From positions 18,124,525 through 18,188,524 of the forward strand of contig CM044959.1 in NCBI GenBank assembly GCA_024516035.1: a DNA stretch of 64,000 bases, given 5' to 3'. Made by a program: the position numbers and the translations under genes. This stretch comes from Bactericera cockerelli (lineage: Eukaryota > Arthropoda > Insecta > Hemiptera > Triozidae). Shown here piece after piece: positions 33,583 through 43,640 of this stretch; within the stretch, counting starts at the first letter, position 1, and every line of letters starts with the position of its first letter. Under the pieces are notes generated by a model. It was not told the DNA's origin. It did no database searches and saw only the letters and a program-made list of their open reading frames with translations.

Positions 33583-33750
33583 TTAGGTATATTGTGCGAT
33601 TGTGCCCCCCCAGTACAAGAGGGCTATATCCGCGCATGCCTTGGAGGGAACAGAATATTTGGTCAGAAAATTTTGGCCAACCCGGGGATCAAACTCAGGA
33701 CCTCTGGACCAAGGAAAGTAGTCATAACTGTACACTATACGAAGGCTGGC

Positions 33751-34223
33751 ATAGCAGGTATGTTTTTACAGTTGCAGCAAGCTGCCGAAGCCTTAGCATC
33801 CGGATGCATAATAAATGTCGAACGAGTAACAGGACATAAGAACTGTAGGTTGCAATAAAGTAAGTTCAGTGATCGATTACATGTTCTATTTGCTCCTGAG
33901 ATACCTTCATAATTACTGAGCATAAATTATTATTTATCCACTCGTGAGTATTTTGCATAAATTATTCTGGATAAATCCTAGGGACATTTTTAATAAATAT
34001 CATCTATGTATGTATATGTACCTAAATGTTCTGTGATGTTAAACCCACATCGTATGTTGGGAAGATTTCATTTATGAAAGAAATCATCTATGACAATCTG
34101 TACGAGGGATTGACGTGTCGAAGTATGGATAATCGTCTAGTATCATACAGGCAAACGTTCAAATTAATTAAAATACAAAGCTTTCGTGAATATGTGAAAA
34201 TAGAAATGTCCGTGGCAGTATAG
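33751..34223. other. Intronic, no feature recognised
   Basis: No recognised repeat or gene. Confidence 0.35.
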
Positions 34224-34805
34224 ATTTGACCATTTGGACTGATAATAGCAATGTAATGTATTTCCTGTTCACTTTTGACAGGTGAATAATCAATTTCTCG
34301 GGAACCTTGGCATGCACATAGCTTTGTTGATGTCTTGCTTGTTGGTATTATTTGTATGACATTGTAGGGTGTATCTCTCTTCTTCTTGATGATAATTATT
34401 CATTCTCATCATCATAGGGTGGTGTCATCGTGAACGATGGTAGCCAGAGAGTGGAGGGATGACTCAGCACTTCTACCACTGTCTTTACACGGAGGCTAAT
34501 AATTGAGAAGGGCTCCCAGATCCCAGCCAATACTGGTCTACTCCCTGTTTATAGTCCCCCAGCCAGACTACTAGTCTCCTCCCTCTTTATAGTCCCCCAG
34601 CCAGATAATTATTATCTTATTTATATTATTGGTATAGGTACAGTAAAGAACTCAAAAGATTGGAACTTTTTTTCTCATATACAGATTTCTTAGAAGCTTT
34701 AGCTTAGGAAAAATACCTTTGTTATATGTTAGCTTATTGTTAGTCTGTTATTAAATAAATGAATAAATTTAAAAAAGAGGTTATTTGACCATTTGGACTG
34801 ATAAT
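34224..34805. repeat. Pair of 23-bp direct repeats bounding 536 bp
   Basis: ATTTGACCATTTGGACTGAT followed by AAT occurs at 34224-34246 and 34783-34805. The enclosed segment ends in AT-rich sequence (AAATAAATGAATAAATTTAA) and contains a composite VNTR element. It may be a retroposed insertion with a long target duplication. Confidence 0.6.
34407..34605 (-). mobile_element. Composite VNTR element, body A
   Basis: Minus strand: about 1.5 VNTR units, then body A (reverse of CATCGTGAACGATGGTAGCC) and CATCATCAT on the plus strand as tail. Flanks share TAATTATT imperfectly. Confidence 0.8.
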
Positions 34806-34992
34806 CTGGTAATCCAGATAGCGTAGTGATCCGTTGGTTCGAATCCAACCCAGTGCATGAATTTTCTTCATTAATTTGAGTTTTTGACCATCACATAATA
34901 ATGAGACTCTTAAGGGGTTAGGTGGTAGAAAATGCTTTGAGCATTAAAGTCGCCTGGTGGTTACCTTCCACCAAAGAGTGTTATTATTATTT
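34797..34992 (+). repeat. SINE-1 copy, 5'-truncated
   Basis: Starts within the head (TCTGGTAATCCAGATAGCGT, GGTTCGAATCCAACCCAGTG) and keeps the full tail hairpin TGCTTTGAGCA and TTATTATTATT terminus. Confidence 0.8.
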
Positions 34993-35469
34993 CCTCGAAA
35001 GAAGTGATAATTGGACCTGGAAATTGTTCTCTTATATTAAATTCAGGTTTGACTGTATATGTATGTTATCGCGTATTGCAGGATATTAGGTGCACCACTC
35101 GGTCTTTACTTCTAGTGGGATGTTTCAGTTTGAACCTAATAGGATTCCCATTCAAGTTCAAAGCCTGTTCATAGGTGCATGACTAGGCAACATTCCAGTG
35201 TGTTCATCTACTCCTGGGAGCCAGCACCTAATGGTCAGTAGTCTCGTCTGTTCTTTGGATCCTCATTCAGGCTGTTTTTTGAAAAAGGGAGGCCATGTCT
35301 GTGTCCAAAGTTTAGAGGTGCTGAGAAAAACTATGAAATTTTGAAGTGAGAAAATGGCTTTTCCTGCGATTTTCTTGTAACATAATATTCTTTGCTTTCC
35401 TAAATTTTTGACAGTGAAATGATTTTTGCATGACTCGTTTTAAAGGGGTATCAATGAAATCATCGATGG
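34993..35469. other. Intronic, no feature recognised
   Basis: No recognised repeat or gene. Confidence 0.35.
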
Positions 35470-35566
35470 TTGTGGTTCAGGATGAGCCAACATTGAAATA
35501 GCGTTGGTTGGAGACCATCATTCCCCCCTCCAGCTGTAGCCAAGCTGGCTCCAACAACAACAATAA
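35470..35566 (+). repeat. Composite element body B fragment
   Basis: GGTTCAGGATGAGCCAACAT, TTGGTTGGAGACCATCATTC, CTCCAGCTGTAGCCAAGCTG, ending CCAACAACAACAATAA. It equals the 3' end of the 18817-19075 element; the VNTR part is missing. Confidence 0.8.
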
Positions 35567-35570
35567 AATC

Positions 35571-35755
35571 ATTCGCTGGGAATCATACCAGCTACCCACA
35601 TTAACCTCTCCTAGCGTGGTTAGAGATGGAAATGACACCAGCCTCACGTGTTTGGTGGGAACAGAATTTCCTTCGAAAAGCGTACCCCCAACCGGGAATC
35701 AAACTTGGGATCTCTGGACTACGGGGCAACTCGTCACAACCATTAGAGGCTGGCG
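35571..35755 (-). repeat. SINE-6 copy, 3'-truncated
   Basis: CGCTGGGAATCATACCAGCT, GGGAACAGAATTTCCTTCGA, CCGGGAATCAAACTTGGGAT. It directly abuts the body B fragment. Confidence 0.75.
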
Positions 35756-35957
35756 AATAATTTCCTAACCCGACTATGTTTTTTTTGAAAATTACACCTT
35801 GTTTAGTTTTCTAATATCTTTTCTTCTATTGAGTGAAAATGAATGTTAGTATAACTATTGTTCTCTTGAAAGTTGTTTTGAAATTTAAACTTTTCCAAAG
35901 TTGTAATTTGAAGAGGTAATCACGAAATCATGCTCGAGTTTCTCTCACCTCATTGTA

Positions 35958-36050
35958 GAGAAGACAATGGTAGCTGTCCTGGTGGTCTAGCACTTGAAGT
36001 GAAGTGCTTCCTGAGATGCCGAGGTCGTGGGTTTGATTCTTTCCCTGGTA
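35958..36050 (+). repeat. tRNA-like fragment
   Basis: GTCCTGGTGGTCTAGCACTT followed by GAGGTCGTGGGTTTGATTCT resembles a tRNA-Glu-like A box and B box, but the arms do not pair convincingly. Probably a decayed SINE head; weak. Confidence 0.3.
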
Positions 36051-36155
36051 GTAAATTAGTACAGCCAAGAAACTGAACGAACTCTGTAATAGTGTGCAAT
36101 TAGCGGTCAAACCATTAGCACTTCAACAATGTATTACTAGTTGTAGGATGTTCTC

Positions 36156-36500
36156 GCCAGCCTCTATGGCGTAACGGTAGTGACTACTGCCCGTAGTCCA
36201 GAGATCCTGAGTTCGATCCCCGGTCGGAGCAGATTTTTCACACAGAAAATTCTGTTCCCTCCGTACAAGTGAGGCAGGCATTTCTGGCCATACCCATACT
36301 AGGTGAGGTTAATGTGGGTAGCTGGTACGATTCCCAGCGAATGGAGGCTAAAACCCCCGTCTTAATCCAGGACGTTAAATTGAATAGAATCGTTGGCGTT
36401 AGGAAGGGCGTCCAGCCGTAAAAAATGTGCCAAACCCAACAAATCTCAAGTTGAACAACGTCGACACATCTCAAGCGGGATAAGACAGAGTAAAAGAAGA
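36156..36500 (+). repeat. Full-length SINE-6 with 17-bp target duplication
   Basis: Best copy in the window. Head: GCCTCTATGGCGTAACGGTA ... GAGTTCGATCCCCGG. Middle: TGAGGTTAATGTGGGTAGCT. 3' part: 'GGCGTTAGGAAGGGCGTCCA', a motif resembling RTE-type LINE tails, ending GTAAAAGAAGA. AGTTGTAGGATGTTCTC flanks it at 36139-36155 and 36501-36517, defining both ends. Confidence 0.9.
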
Positions 36501-36823
36501 AGTTGTAGGATGTTCTCCTTTGAGCAGCTTCTTCCTCTAGCAGCTAATAGCTAATACATATAGGGTCCAGCTAGGAGCTTTTCTTACAGAAAGTAAACTT
36601 TCGTAAATGTCAGATTTTATCATCATACAACTCCTTAGGACATTCAAAAATCAACAGCATATTATCAAGAATTAATATCAGAATTCTACTTTTAATGTAA
36701 ATTAATATAAAATTTCAATGAAAGAAAATGAAGACAAGATCTTTTGATGAGTATTCTGTGTATGAAGCAACCAGTTAAAGGCTGGCAGTTCATTTTGTAT
36801 GTTTGTTTAAAAAAAATTGTTTC

Positions 36824-36841
36824 TCTCTCTCTCTCTCTCTC
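36824..36841 (+). repeat. (CT)n microsatellite
   Basis: Nine CT units. Confidence 0.95.
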
Positions 36842-37120
36842 CATTCTACGTTTGAGGGACCGAGCGGCTAACCACAAGCCACAGGAAATGGTGGCACAGT
36901 AACATAATAACTAATCATACATACATACATTTCTCAAGAAGCAAGCGCCTCGTGTAACACACAAGATGAGACCTCGTGTAGAAAGAGATGTCTATTGCGA
37001 AGCTCAGACCACAAAACCTTCTAGTTAATGGAATTCTAGTGATTAGGGGTATTGTCAGTGTTTACTCGTTATTGCCAATTATGATTGTAATAGAAGTATG
37101 TATGATTTTATTATAGAATA

Positions 37121-37400
37121 GTCTGGCTGGGGGACTATAAACAGGGAGGAGACCAGCAGTCTGGCTGGGAGACTATAAACAGGGAGTAGACCAGCAGTCT
37201 GGCTGGGAGACTATAAACAGGGAGTAGACCAGCAGTCTGGCTGGGAGACTTTAAACAGGTAGTAGACCAGCATTGGCTTGGTTCTGGGGGCCCTTGTCAA
37301 TTATTAGCCTCCTTGTAAAGACAGTGGTAGAAGTGCTGAGTCATTATTACTCCTCTGTCTTGCTACCATCGTTCACGATGACGCCACCCTATAATGATGA
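37121..37400 (+). mobile_element. Composite VNTR element with four units, body A
   Basis: Four units (three reading GGCTGGGAGAC instead of GGCTGGGGGAC), then body A and an ATAATGATGA tail. TATGATTTTATT near 37100 and ATGATTTTATT after the tail may be the duplication, but the left copy is separated from the first unit by 8 bases. Confidence 0.8.
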
Positions 37401-37511
37401 TTTTATTTGTGGTGAAGCACTCTTCACAATTTTTGTGGGTAGCGCAGCATTACTAAGTGTCTACTTCACTTTTCGAATTCTATTACATGTATTTCTTTTT
37501 ACTGTGGTCGT

Positions 37512-37562
37512 TACTCATACAAGTAACTACTCATTTTTCCTCACGAGGTATGAGTGGACCCG
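37512..37562 (-). repeat. SINE-4 fragment
   Basis: TCATTTTTCCTCACGAGGTA and TGAGTGGACCCGAATT are the reverse complement of the SINE-4 body at 16405-16445. Confidence 0.7.
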
Positions 37563-38567
37563 AATTGTATTAGAAGTATTTGCTATGAAGACTCATCTAT
37601 TCTTTCTTTGTTCTTTTCCGAAGCCTTTGCTAGCGGTCCCGTTGTTAGAGGTTAACGCTCCCGTCTTCAAAGTTTGTAGGTTTGATTTCCATACGTGTAA
37701 AAAATATTTTCAGCACCTTTTTTTCCCCCGAATTAGCTCGGTTTCCACTTATACGCCGTTAAGGCTCTTCAATGAGTGTGTGATATTGTAAACAGTTGAA
37801 AGTATCTATGTCTTACCAGAAAGGCTGCCAAGCCAATGAAGACAGTGACCCTGTCGAAGAATCTGGCTAAGAGAAAGCACTTAGCGATTCGTCTTAGCTA
37901 TTCTAAACTAAGTCATCAAGTAACTCTTCTGCTGCGATTTTTATCCTTTGTAACACTCGAAGCACAAGAATTCATTAGAAGCTGTCTATAACGTATGCTT
38001 TTTATTACTAGCCGTCCAATGTAAATCCTAATTGGAATCTGTTGGAAAGCAAACATGGGGTCCCTGGCACCACTAGCCAGCCTCATCAATCACAATTCTG
38101 GAGAGAATTTGTCGCCAAGAAAAACACAAATCTCTCAAATGAAGTAGAAAGAGAAATTGTACCAAAATGTCACTAAAGAATGCAACAAGATGCAACATGT
38201 GAATGTCATCTCAGTTGAGTGGTTTGTCATTGACGTCTCGTTTGTATGCAGTTTCAATCGAATTCAATTGGTCCCCTACTCTGGTCTAGAAGTCGTCTTC
38301 TCTCTCCTAGTATCCTAAAAAAAACTGTGAGAATAGAAGATGTTCTTCTCCTCTTCATGTAAGGACAGGAAGTTGTGTGTCCATGGGTTCTTTATGTCAC
38401 AAGTCTTGAATTAGTTAATTAATTTGTTCGGTTCTTGAAATATCAACACAATGATTAGGACGAACACAGTGGCGTGTGTATTGTGCACATTGAAAAAGGA
38501 GCTCGTCTCTTATCAATCGTATAAAGTTCTTTAATAATATTATGCGTACAAAGAAATAACATTAAAT
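37563..38567. other. Intronic, no gene recognised
   Basis: A tRNA-like scrap (GGTTAACGCTCCCGTCTTCA ... GGTTTGATTTCC, about 37650-37690) suggests another decayed SINE; otherwise nothing. Confidence 0.35.
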
Positions 38568-38652
38568 CATCATCATATCATAGGGTGGCGTCATCGTGGA
38601 CGATGGTAGCCAGACAGTGGAGGAATGACTCAGCTCTTCTACCACTGTCTTT
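38568..38652 (-). repeat. Composite element body A, 5'-truncated
   Basis: ATCATAGGGTGGCGTCATCG, GATGGTAGCCAGACAGTGGA, ending CCACTGTCTTTA. It lacks VNTR units, as expected from incomplete reverse transcription. Confidence 0.8.
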
Positions 38653-39156
38653 AATTCAACATATCAGCATTGCCACTCAAAGCTGGAAGCATATTATCAG
38701 TGCTTCCGATGAAAAGAGAAGATGACACCTTGTTTTACTTATAAATTGAGGAAATTGTGATTTGTGTTTGTTCACATCTGGTAAAAAAAAATGATTTCCT
38801 ATGGACTCGTTCTTAACAAATTTAATTGTTACAGTAGTTTTTAGTGAAATAGACCATCAACTATAGAATAGGTCACCATAAAGCTTTAAAAACAAGAGAA
38901 AAATCTTGAGAGATAAAAAAAACTATTCAAAGTGTATTTATTTGTTTAGACTCGATCTTAGGACCATACACTAGTATTGTAATTCTTCTAGGTAACTTAA
39001 TGCTGAAAATTTAATTGAGGTACTTTATTGTAAGATTTGTAAGACACCTTGCAATCTTTCAAGGGCTTATCTGAAAGTCAACTGATTTTCATTTATTATG
39101 TTATTTTATAAACTTTTAGTAAAATTAGTAAATCAGTAATGTTAATTTTCTTCATA
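38653..39156. other. Intronic, no feature recognised
   Basis: No recognised repeat or gene. Confidence 0.35.
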
Positions 39157-39390
39157 TCTTAATATATAAATGTCAAAGTCACTGACTGACTGACTGACTG
39201 ATCATCGCTCTACAGCCCAAACCGTAATACCTAGCGAGCTGAAATTTGGTAGGTAGCTTTGTCTTATAGTCTAGATGTGCAATAAGACGGGATTTTTCGA
39301 AACTCCCACTACAACACCTGCCATTGGCGAAAAAGGATTTTTGCTTTCACGGCCATGCCTCGGCCCGCAAAGCGGGCGACAGCCCGCTAG
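39157..39390 (+). mobile_element. Short Helitron-like element
   Basis: The 234-bp element starts A|TCTTAATATATAAATGTC, carries an ACTG run at 39180-39200, and ends with the stem CCCGCAAAGCGGG, then CGACAGCCCGCTAG|T. Helitron rules (5' TC, 3' hairpin plus CTAG, insertion between A and T) are met. Confidence 0.75.
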
Positions 39391-39878
39391 TTTGATATAA
39401 AATCCTAATGGGTAATTGATCCTACGACACTGACTCTCTTGGTTTCATGGACTCCACACTTGTAAGGGTTATTTCTATTTCGATTTTGGTGTTTCTTTCA
39501 AGATTTTTTAGGGTTTGTCTCAATTGGTTTGATTAAACCTGTTGAGAATTCTTACAAATCTCCAGATTCTTAGGTATTCTGGATATAAAAAGTATTAAAT
39601 AGTTCTCAACAGTCATGCTTTGAATCACTAATATATCATATAGGAATCTTCTTCAGTTGGGACTAAGTTATTTCCATTTAGTTTACGGGAAGACCTGTTC
39701 CCATATTAAAATTTCCCTCCTGGAAAGATGTAAAGAAAACTGAAGTAGGAAATAATCAAAAAACAGTCCTTGAGATTCTACACATTAGCTGAACTTTCAT
39801 TAGGAATCACGCCTTGAATCATGTAATCATCTAATCTAATGTGATCTGATAGAAGTACATAATATTATAACTTATTTT
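39391..39878. other. Intronic, no feature recognised
   Basis: No recognised repeat or gene. Confidence 0.35.
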
Positions 39879-40590
39879 ACTTCCGAGAAATTTCTAATAT
39901 TAGAAATCGGAAGTATTGTGTTCGTTTTTGTAAAAAAAATATTTTTTTGCTCCGATTTCAATTTTTTTCATATTTCTGGACGTTTCATAACCTCCTGAGC
40001 AAATTTGGTTTTGTGTCCGTCTGTCGGTCTGTCGGTCTGTCTGTCGGTCTGTCTGTCGGTCTGTTAAAACGATTCCTTGTAACGCGCAAATCTCGGAAAC
40101 TACTCGACCGATTTTGATGAAATTTTGTACACATCTAGGAGACATTCTGTAGATGGTCCCATTTTAAATTCATTTAATTCGTATAAGCGGCTCTGGGTGA
40201 AAGAGACCATGCGCCTGACCACTAACTTTTTACTTAAATGCTTATATCTCGTGAACGGTACACCCGATTTTGATGAAATTTTGTATGTATATGCATATTA
40301 TCAATATACACAGGCTTTTTATATTTTCTTTTTAATTAATTATAATTTGACTCTGATATTTAAGAAAATCCGAAATTTTGGACAATAAAGTCAAAAAATA
40401 AGAACCACGACTTGCCGATACAGAATTTTTTGTAGAATCTAAAATGTAGAAAAAACAGTTTTCTACCATATAAAACAAATTTGAAGAAAATCGGTTTAGC
40501 CGTTTTGGAGATACAAGTAATTTAGTATAAAAACTCAAAATTCGCACGTGTACACAATGTGAAACAATCACGAGGAAGTATTGTGTCCAT
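39879..40590 (+). mobile_element. Non-autonomous element with palindromic left end
   Basis: The left end is a near-perfect palindrome (ACTTCC.AGAAATTTCTAA... to ...ATTAGAAATCGGAAGT, 39879-39914), followed by ATTGTGT. The same GGAAGTATTGTGT recurs at about 40573-40586 near the right end. A TCTGTCGG array lies at 40017-40062. 'CGATTTTGATGAAATTTTGT' occurs twice (about 40110 and 40268). The class is uncertain; Helentron-like or another rolling-circle type is possible. Confidence 0.55.
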
Positions 40591-41659
40591 AATTGGCAGT
40601 GTTTTTCATAATATATTCATGTAGGTAGGTACTAGTAAAAAACAAAAAATGGAACGATTTTGTTGTAAATTAACTGGTTTTCTCCCTTATTTTTAGAATA
40701 TTAAATAATAATAATTTAATTTGTAAATTCCACCTCCATCCAAATGGGATAGCTGTCCAGAGAGATTATCCAATTCCTAGAAATCTTTGAACGACATTCC
40801 TTTGTCGCTTCTTATTTAGTAAAATTAGATACCTATTTTTTTATGCTTGAATGTCAACTACTAGAAGATGTTCTGAGAAGTTGTGGAACCAGTATTAGTG
40901 GATGCTGAATGCTAATGTGGCCCCCCTGACATAACTATTAATTATTTGTTTTTGTCACCATAGTATAATAATGTTTATAAATGGGCTATTGAGTCATCTT
41001 AAATTTTGTAATACCGTGCTGGATTTCTTCGAATAAATAATTGAAATTTTACACCACTTAGGCTTTGTTTTTTTCATTCACTTTATTTTTTAGATTTACA
41101 AGTTCTCCTAGTAATATTTAGAATTAGTTCCTTTCGTGGTACCAACCACCAGTTTGTCCATTAATATTGGTACTTGGAGCATTTAACTTTCCGTCAACTT
41201 ATAACTAAATTACCAAATTTGAAACTCAAAACCTTTCAGAAGTGTAAAATTCCAAGAAACTTCAAGATCAATCCCATAAGAAAACACTTTCTTAATATTT
41301 AGAAGCGAGCTGATTGAATTAGGAATCAACATAGGATATAATGGGATTTTATATCTTTTATTATAATTCTTAATTTTATTAATTAATAGGAAATATAATT
41401 CAAAGAAGAAATAATTAAGTTCTTCACCAGTTCTCATTTGAAATTAATTATTGAGCCTCTTATCTAAACGTCTGCCAAATATTCTCTACTTTCTAGGCGC
41501 TCGATGCGACGTACAGGTAATGAATGATGTCTGGTAAGATGACCATTGACCATGTTAGACTAGACACAAATATGTGCATCCATTTTAATTAATTTTAATG
41601 TGTTGATTGTGATGCCTTATTTGACTCACTAGTCATTCGAATTAGCAAAGTGTGATCAG
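40591..41659. other. Intronic, no feature recognised
   Basis: No recognised gene or repeat. Confidence 0.35.
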
Positions 41660-41725
41660 ATGTCTTAACTTAAGGCTAAAGGGCGGGGTTATTGCCTATG
41701 GTAATCTCTTCATCCAACCTTTAAC
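41660..41725 (-). repeat. LINE 3' hairpin fragment
   Basis: CTAAAGGGCGGGGTTATTGC, CTATGGTAATCTCTTCATCC; same hairpin as 875-1085. Confidence 0.6.
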
Positions 41726-42297
41726 ATACTCGTACATAATAAATGTATCTGACCAAATATTGGACATCGAATTGTCCCAGGCAGTTTACTATCTTGTCTT
41801 TCGGAAAATTTCTCATTCAAAAAGACACCAACCCTCATCTCAAATTCCAACAATATTCCTTTTGGGTTTTATATTTGTGTTGAGATAGGTTTGAGTTGGG
41901 TGTCTTAAGACCTTAAGTGTCGGCATTATTCTCTTCTCTCTCTCTGATTCTGATTCTGACATGGACCAGAGAGTAATTTTGTTATTTGTTCCATCGTGAG
42001 AACCTAGAGGTGGTTCTTTTTGTTTACTCGGTTTCCATGGTAATTGAGGGAGAGAGAGATAGATAAAGAACTTGTGTAGACTTGTGCTCTCTGTGTACAA
42101 TCAACAAGTTAGATCTTGCAGTAGACCTCTTGCTGGTTCTCCGTATCTATAGGTCAGGCAGACTTCAAAATCACAACTATCATCATTAAAATTATCATCA
42201 ATATTGTTATGATAATTCTTCGAATTATTTAAATTCATCATTATCGCTGCTGATATTATCATTCTATTGATCAACATTCCAATACCATCATTATCAT
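41726..42297. other. Intronic, no gene recognised
   Basis: AT-rich with ATCAT-type simple runs after 42170. Confidence 0.35.
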
Positions 42298-42428
42298 AAA
42301 TAATAATAATTCCGTGTCCGTGAGATAGATATTGATACCTAAATCACGGTGGTGAGAGGATTATATGGACGCACAGATCTAATGTCTAGTATCCTTTTAT
42401 GTCCATTGATTCTATTTGGTTTTTATTA
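42298..42428 (-). repeat. SINE-6 tail fragment
   Basis: AATAATAATAATTCCGTGTC, GATTATATGGACGCACAGAT, CTTTTATGTCCATTGATTCT parallel 32140-32375. Confidence 0.7.
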
Positions 42429-42833
42429 TTATAATAATTATTATTATCATAAACAGAACTACTGACAATATCTCTAGCTTGAATGGTTCTATCATAGCTA
42501 CTATAATCAATATCATCGTGGTATGACCATTGATTATCATTTATACTATCATGATCATTAATCATGACCCTCAGGGTACCTCATAGAGATCAGTTGGTCG
42601 CGTCATTGGTGAGTGGTGTATAGACTCTATGGAGGAGTGATAGAAACAGCAGCAGTCACCACCATCTTGACTAAAAATAGTGTCAGTCAAGATGGGCTTT
42701 TTATTAGTTCTTATTCAGGTATTGTTAATATTTCCATTTTGACTTAATTTCTGACTTCTTAAACATTGCAACCGACATAGCAGCTATACAGCTACCTTTG
42801 CAGGGTTTTGTTTTTGAATGGTTGTTAGTTGAT

Positions 42834-43033
42834 GTCACTGGTAGTCAAGTGGTTAACGCGGTAGTCTGGTAATCCAGGTAGCGTAGGGATCCGTCGGTTC
42901 GAATCCCACTCAGTGCATTAATTTGAGTTTGTGACCACATAATAATAAGACTCAGAGGGTTAGGTGGTAGAAAATGCTTTGAGCATTAACCTCGCCTAGT
43001 GGATGCCTTCCACTAAAGAGTATTATTATTATG
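42834..43033 (+). repeat. Full-length SINE-1
   Basis: CACTGGTAGTCAAGTGGTTA through GGTTCGAATCCCACTCAGTG, GAGTTTGTGACCACATAATA, the hairpin tail and TATTATTATTATG. A 6-bp ATGTCA flank at both ends may be a duplication. Confidence 0.88.
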
Positions 43034-43489
43034 TCAGAGATGCATACAATGGGATTAAATGATGGAATGAAAGTCATCCAGCAGGTCTAACTCATAACTC
43101 TTGACATAAGAAAACTATAAAGGATGAAATTTTTTTGTATAATCAGGTATTTATCGGTACTCCTCGATTCAATTTGTATTTCAAACGACTTTTGACAGAT
43201 TGTAACAGGCGTTTCTATTGGGAGGAAAAAAAATACAACTCAAACATTTGGAACACCCTATTGAATGGAAAGAAAAAGGAAATGATAAGAACCGAAAGAA
43301 CCCAACAACATGATTATCTTGGGAGTACTACTTGTAGAGACCTGTTTGTTGTTCGGAGGTCCCTGAGTCGAGGAATATAAGGATTGAACCATTTCGGACC
43401 TGAAGTCTTGGACACAAAGAAGCCTCTCCTCATACAAGTTCCAACTCGTATTAGATTCAGAATGCTGGGTGGGGCTCATCTCACGTTTT
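43034..43489. other. Intronic, no feature recognised
   Basis: No recognised repeat or gene. Confidence 0.35.
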
Positions 43490-43640
43490 TCTCGCTCTTC
43501 TTCTTCTTCTTCTTTTTCTTCTTCTTCTTTTTCTTCTTCTTTTCTCTGGCGTTCTTCTTCTTTTTCTTCCTTTTTTTTTTTCTTCTTCTTCTTCTTCTTC
43601 TTCTTTTTCTCTGGTGTTCTTCTTCTTCTTCTTTAACTTG
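43490..43640 (+). repeat. (CTT)n/T-rich microsatellite
   Basis: CTTCTTCTT runs broken by TTTTT and two CTCTGG.GTTCTT interruptions. ORFs across it (poly-Phe, or Arg/Lys on the other strand) are artefacts. Confidence 0.95.

Larger units (their letters stand above)
32526..33638. mobile_element. TIR element with internal tandem repeats, nested in SINE-6
   Basis: Ends CATGCGCGGATATAG and CTATATCCGCGCATG are perfect 15-bp inverted repeats. CCTTGGA occurs at 32517-32523 and 33639-33645 as target duplication, with two unmatched bases (CT) on the left. The left end carries a 20-bp palindrome GGGGGGGCACGTGCCCCCCC (32541-32560). The interior holds about five 65-bp units, a Helitron-like block and a GT-rich minisatellite. 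The superfamily is uncertain; no transposase was found. Confidence 0.75.
32140..33750 (-). repeat. SINE-6 copy split by a 1.1-kb TIR element
   Basis: Minus-strand SINE-6. Tail and middle are at 32140-32523 (TAGGCTCCTTTCATGTCCAT, GGGAATCGTACCAGCTACCT). The head is at 33639-33750 (GGGGATCAAACTCAGGACCT). The two parts are continuous once 32524-33645 is removed. Confidence 0.8.

Noticed and set aside
33269..33637. His/Thr/Pro-rich and Cys/Val-rich ORFs over the GT minisatellite
   Set aside because: Translation of simple repeat in both directions.
37273..37791. 172-codon ORF sharing its first part with one at 17306-17512
   Set aside because: The shared part is composite element body A, begins at a non-ATG codon and continues into unrelated flanking sequence; no sign of a selected protein.
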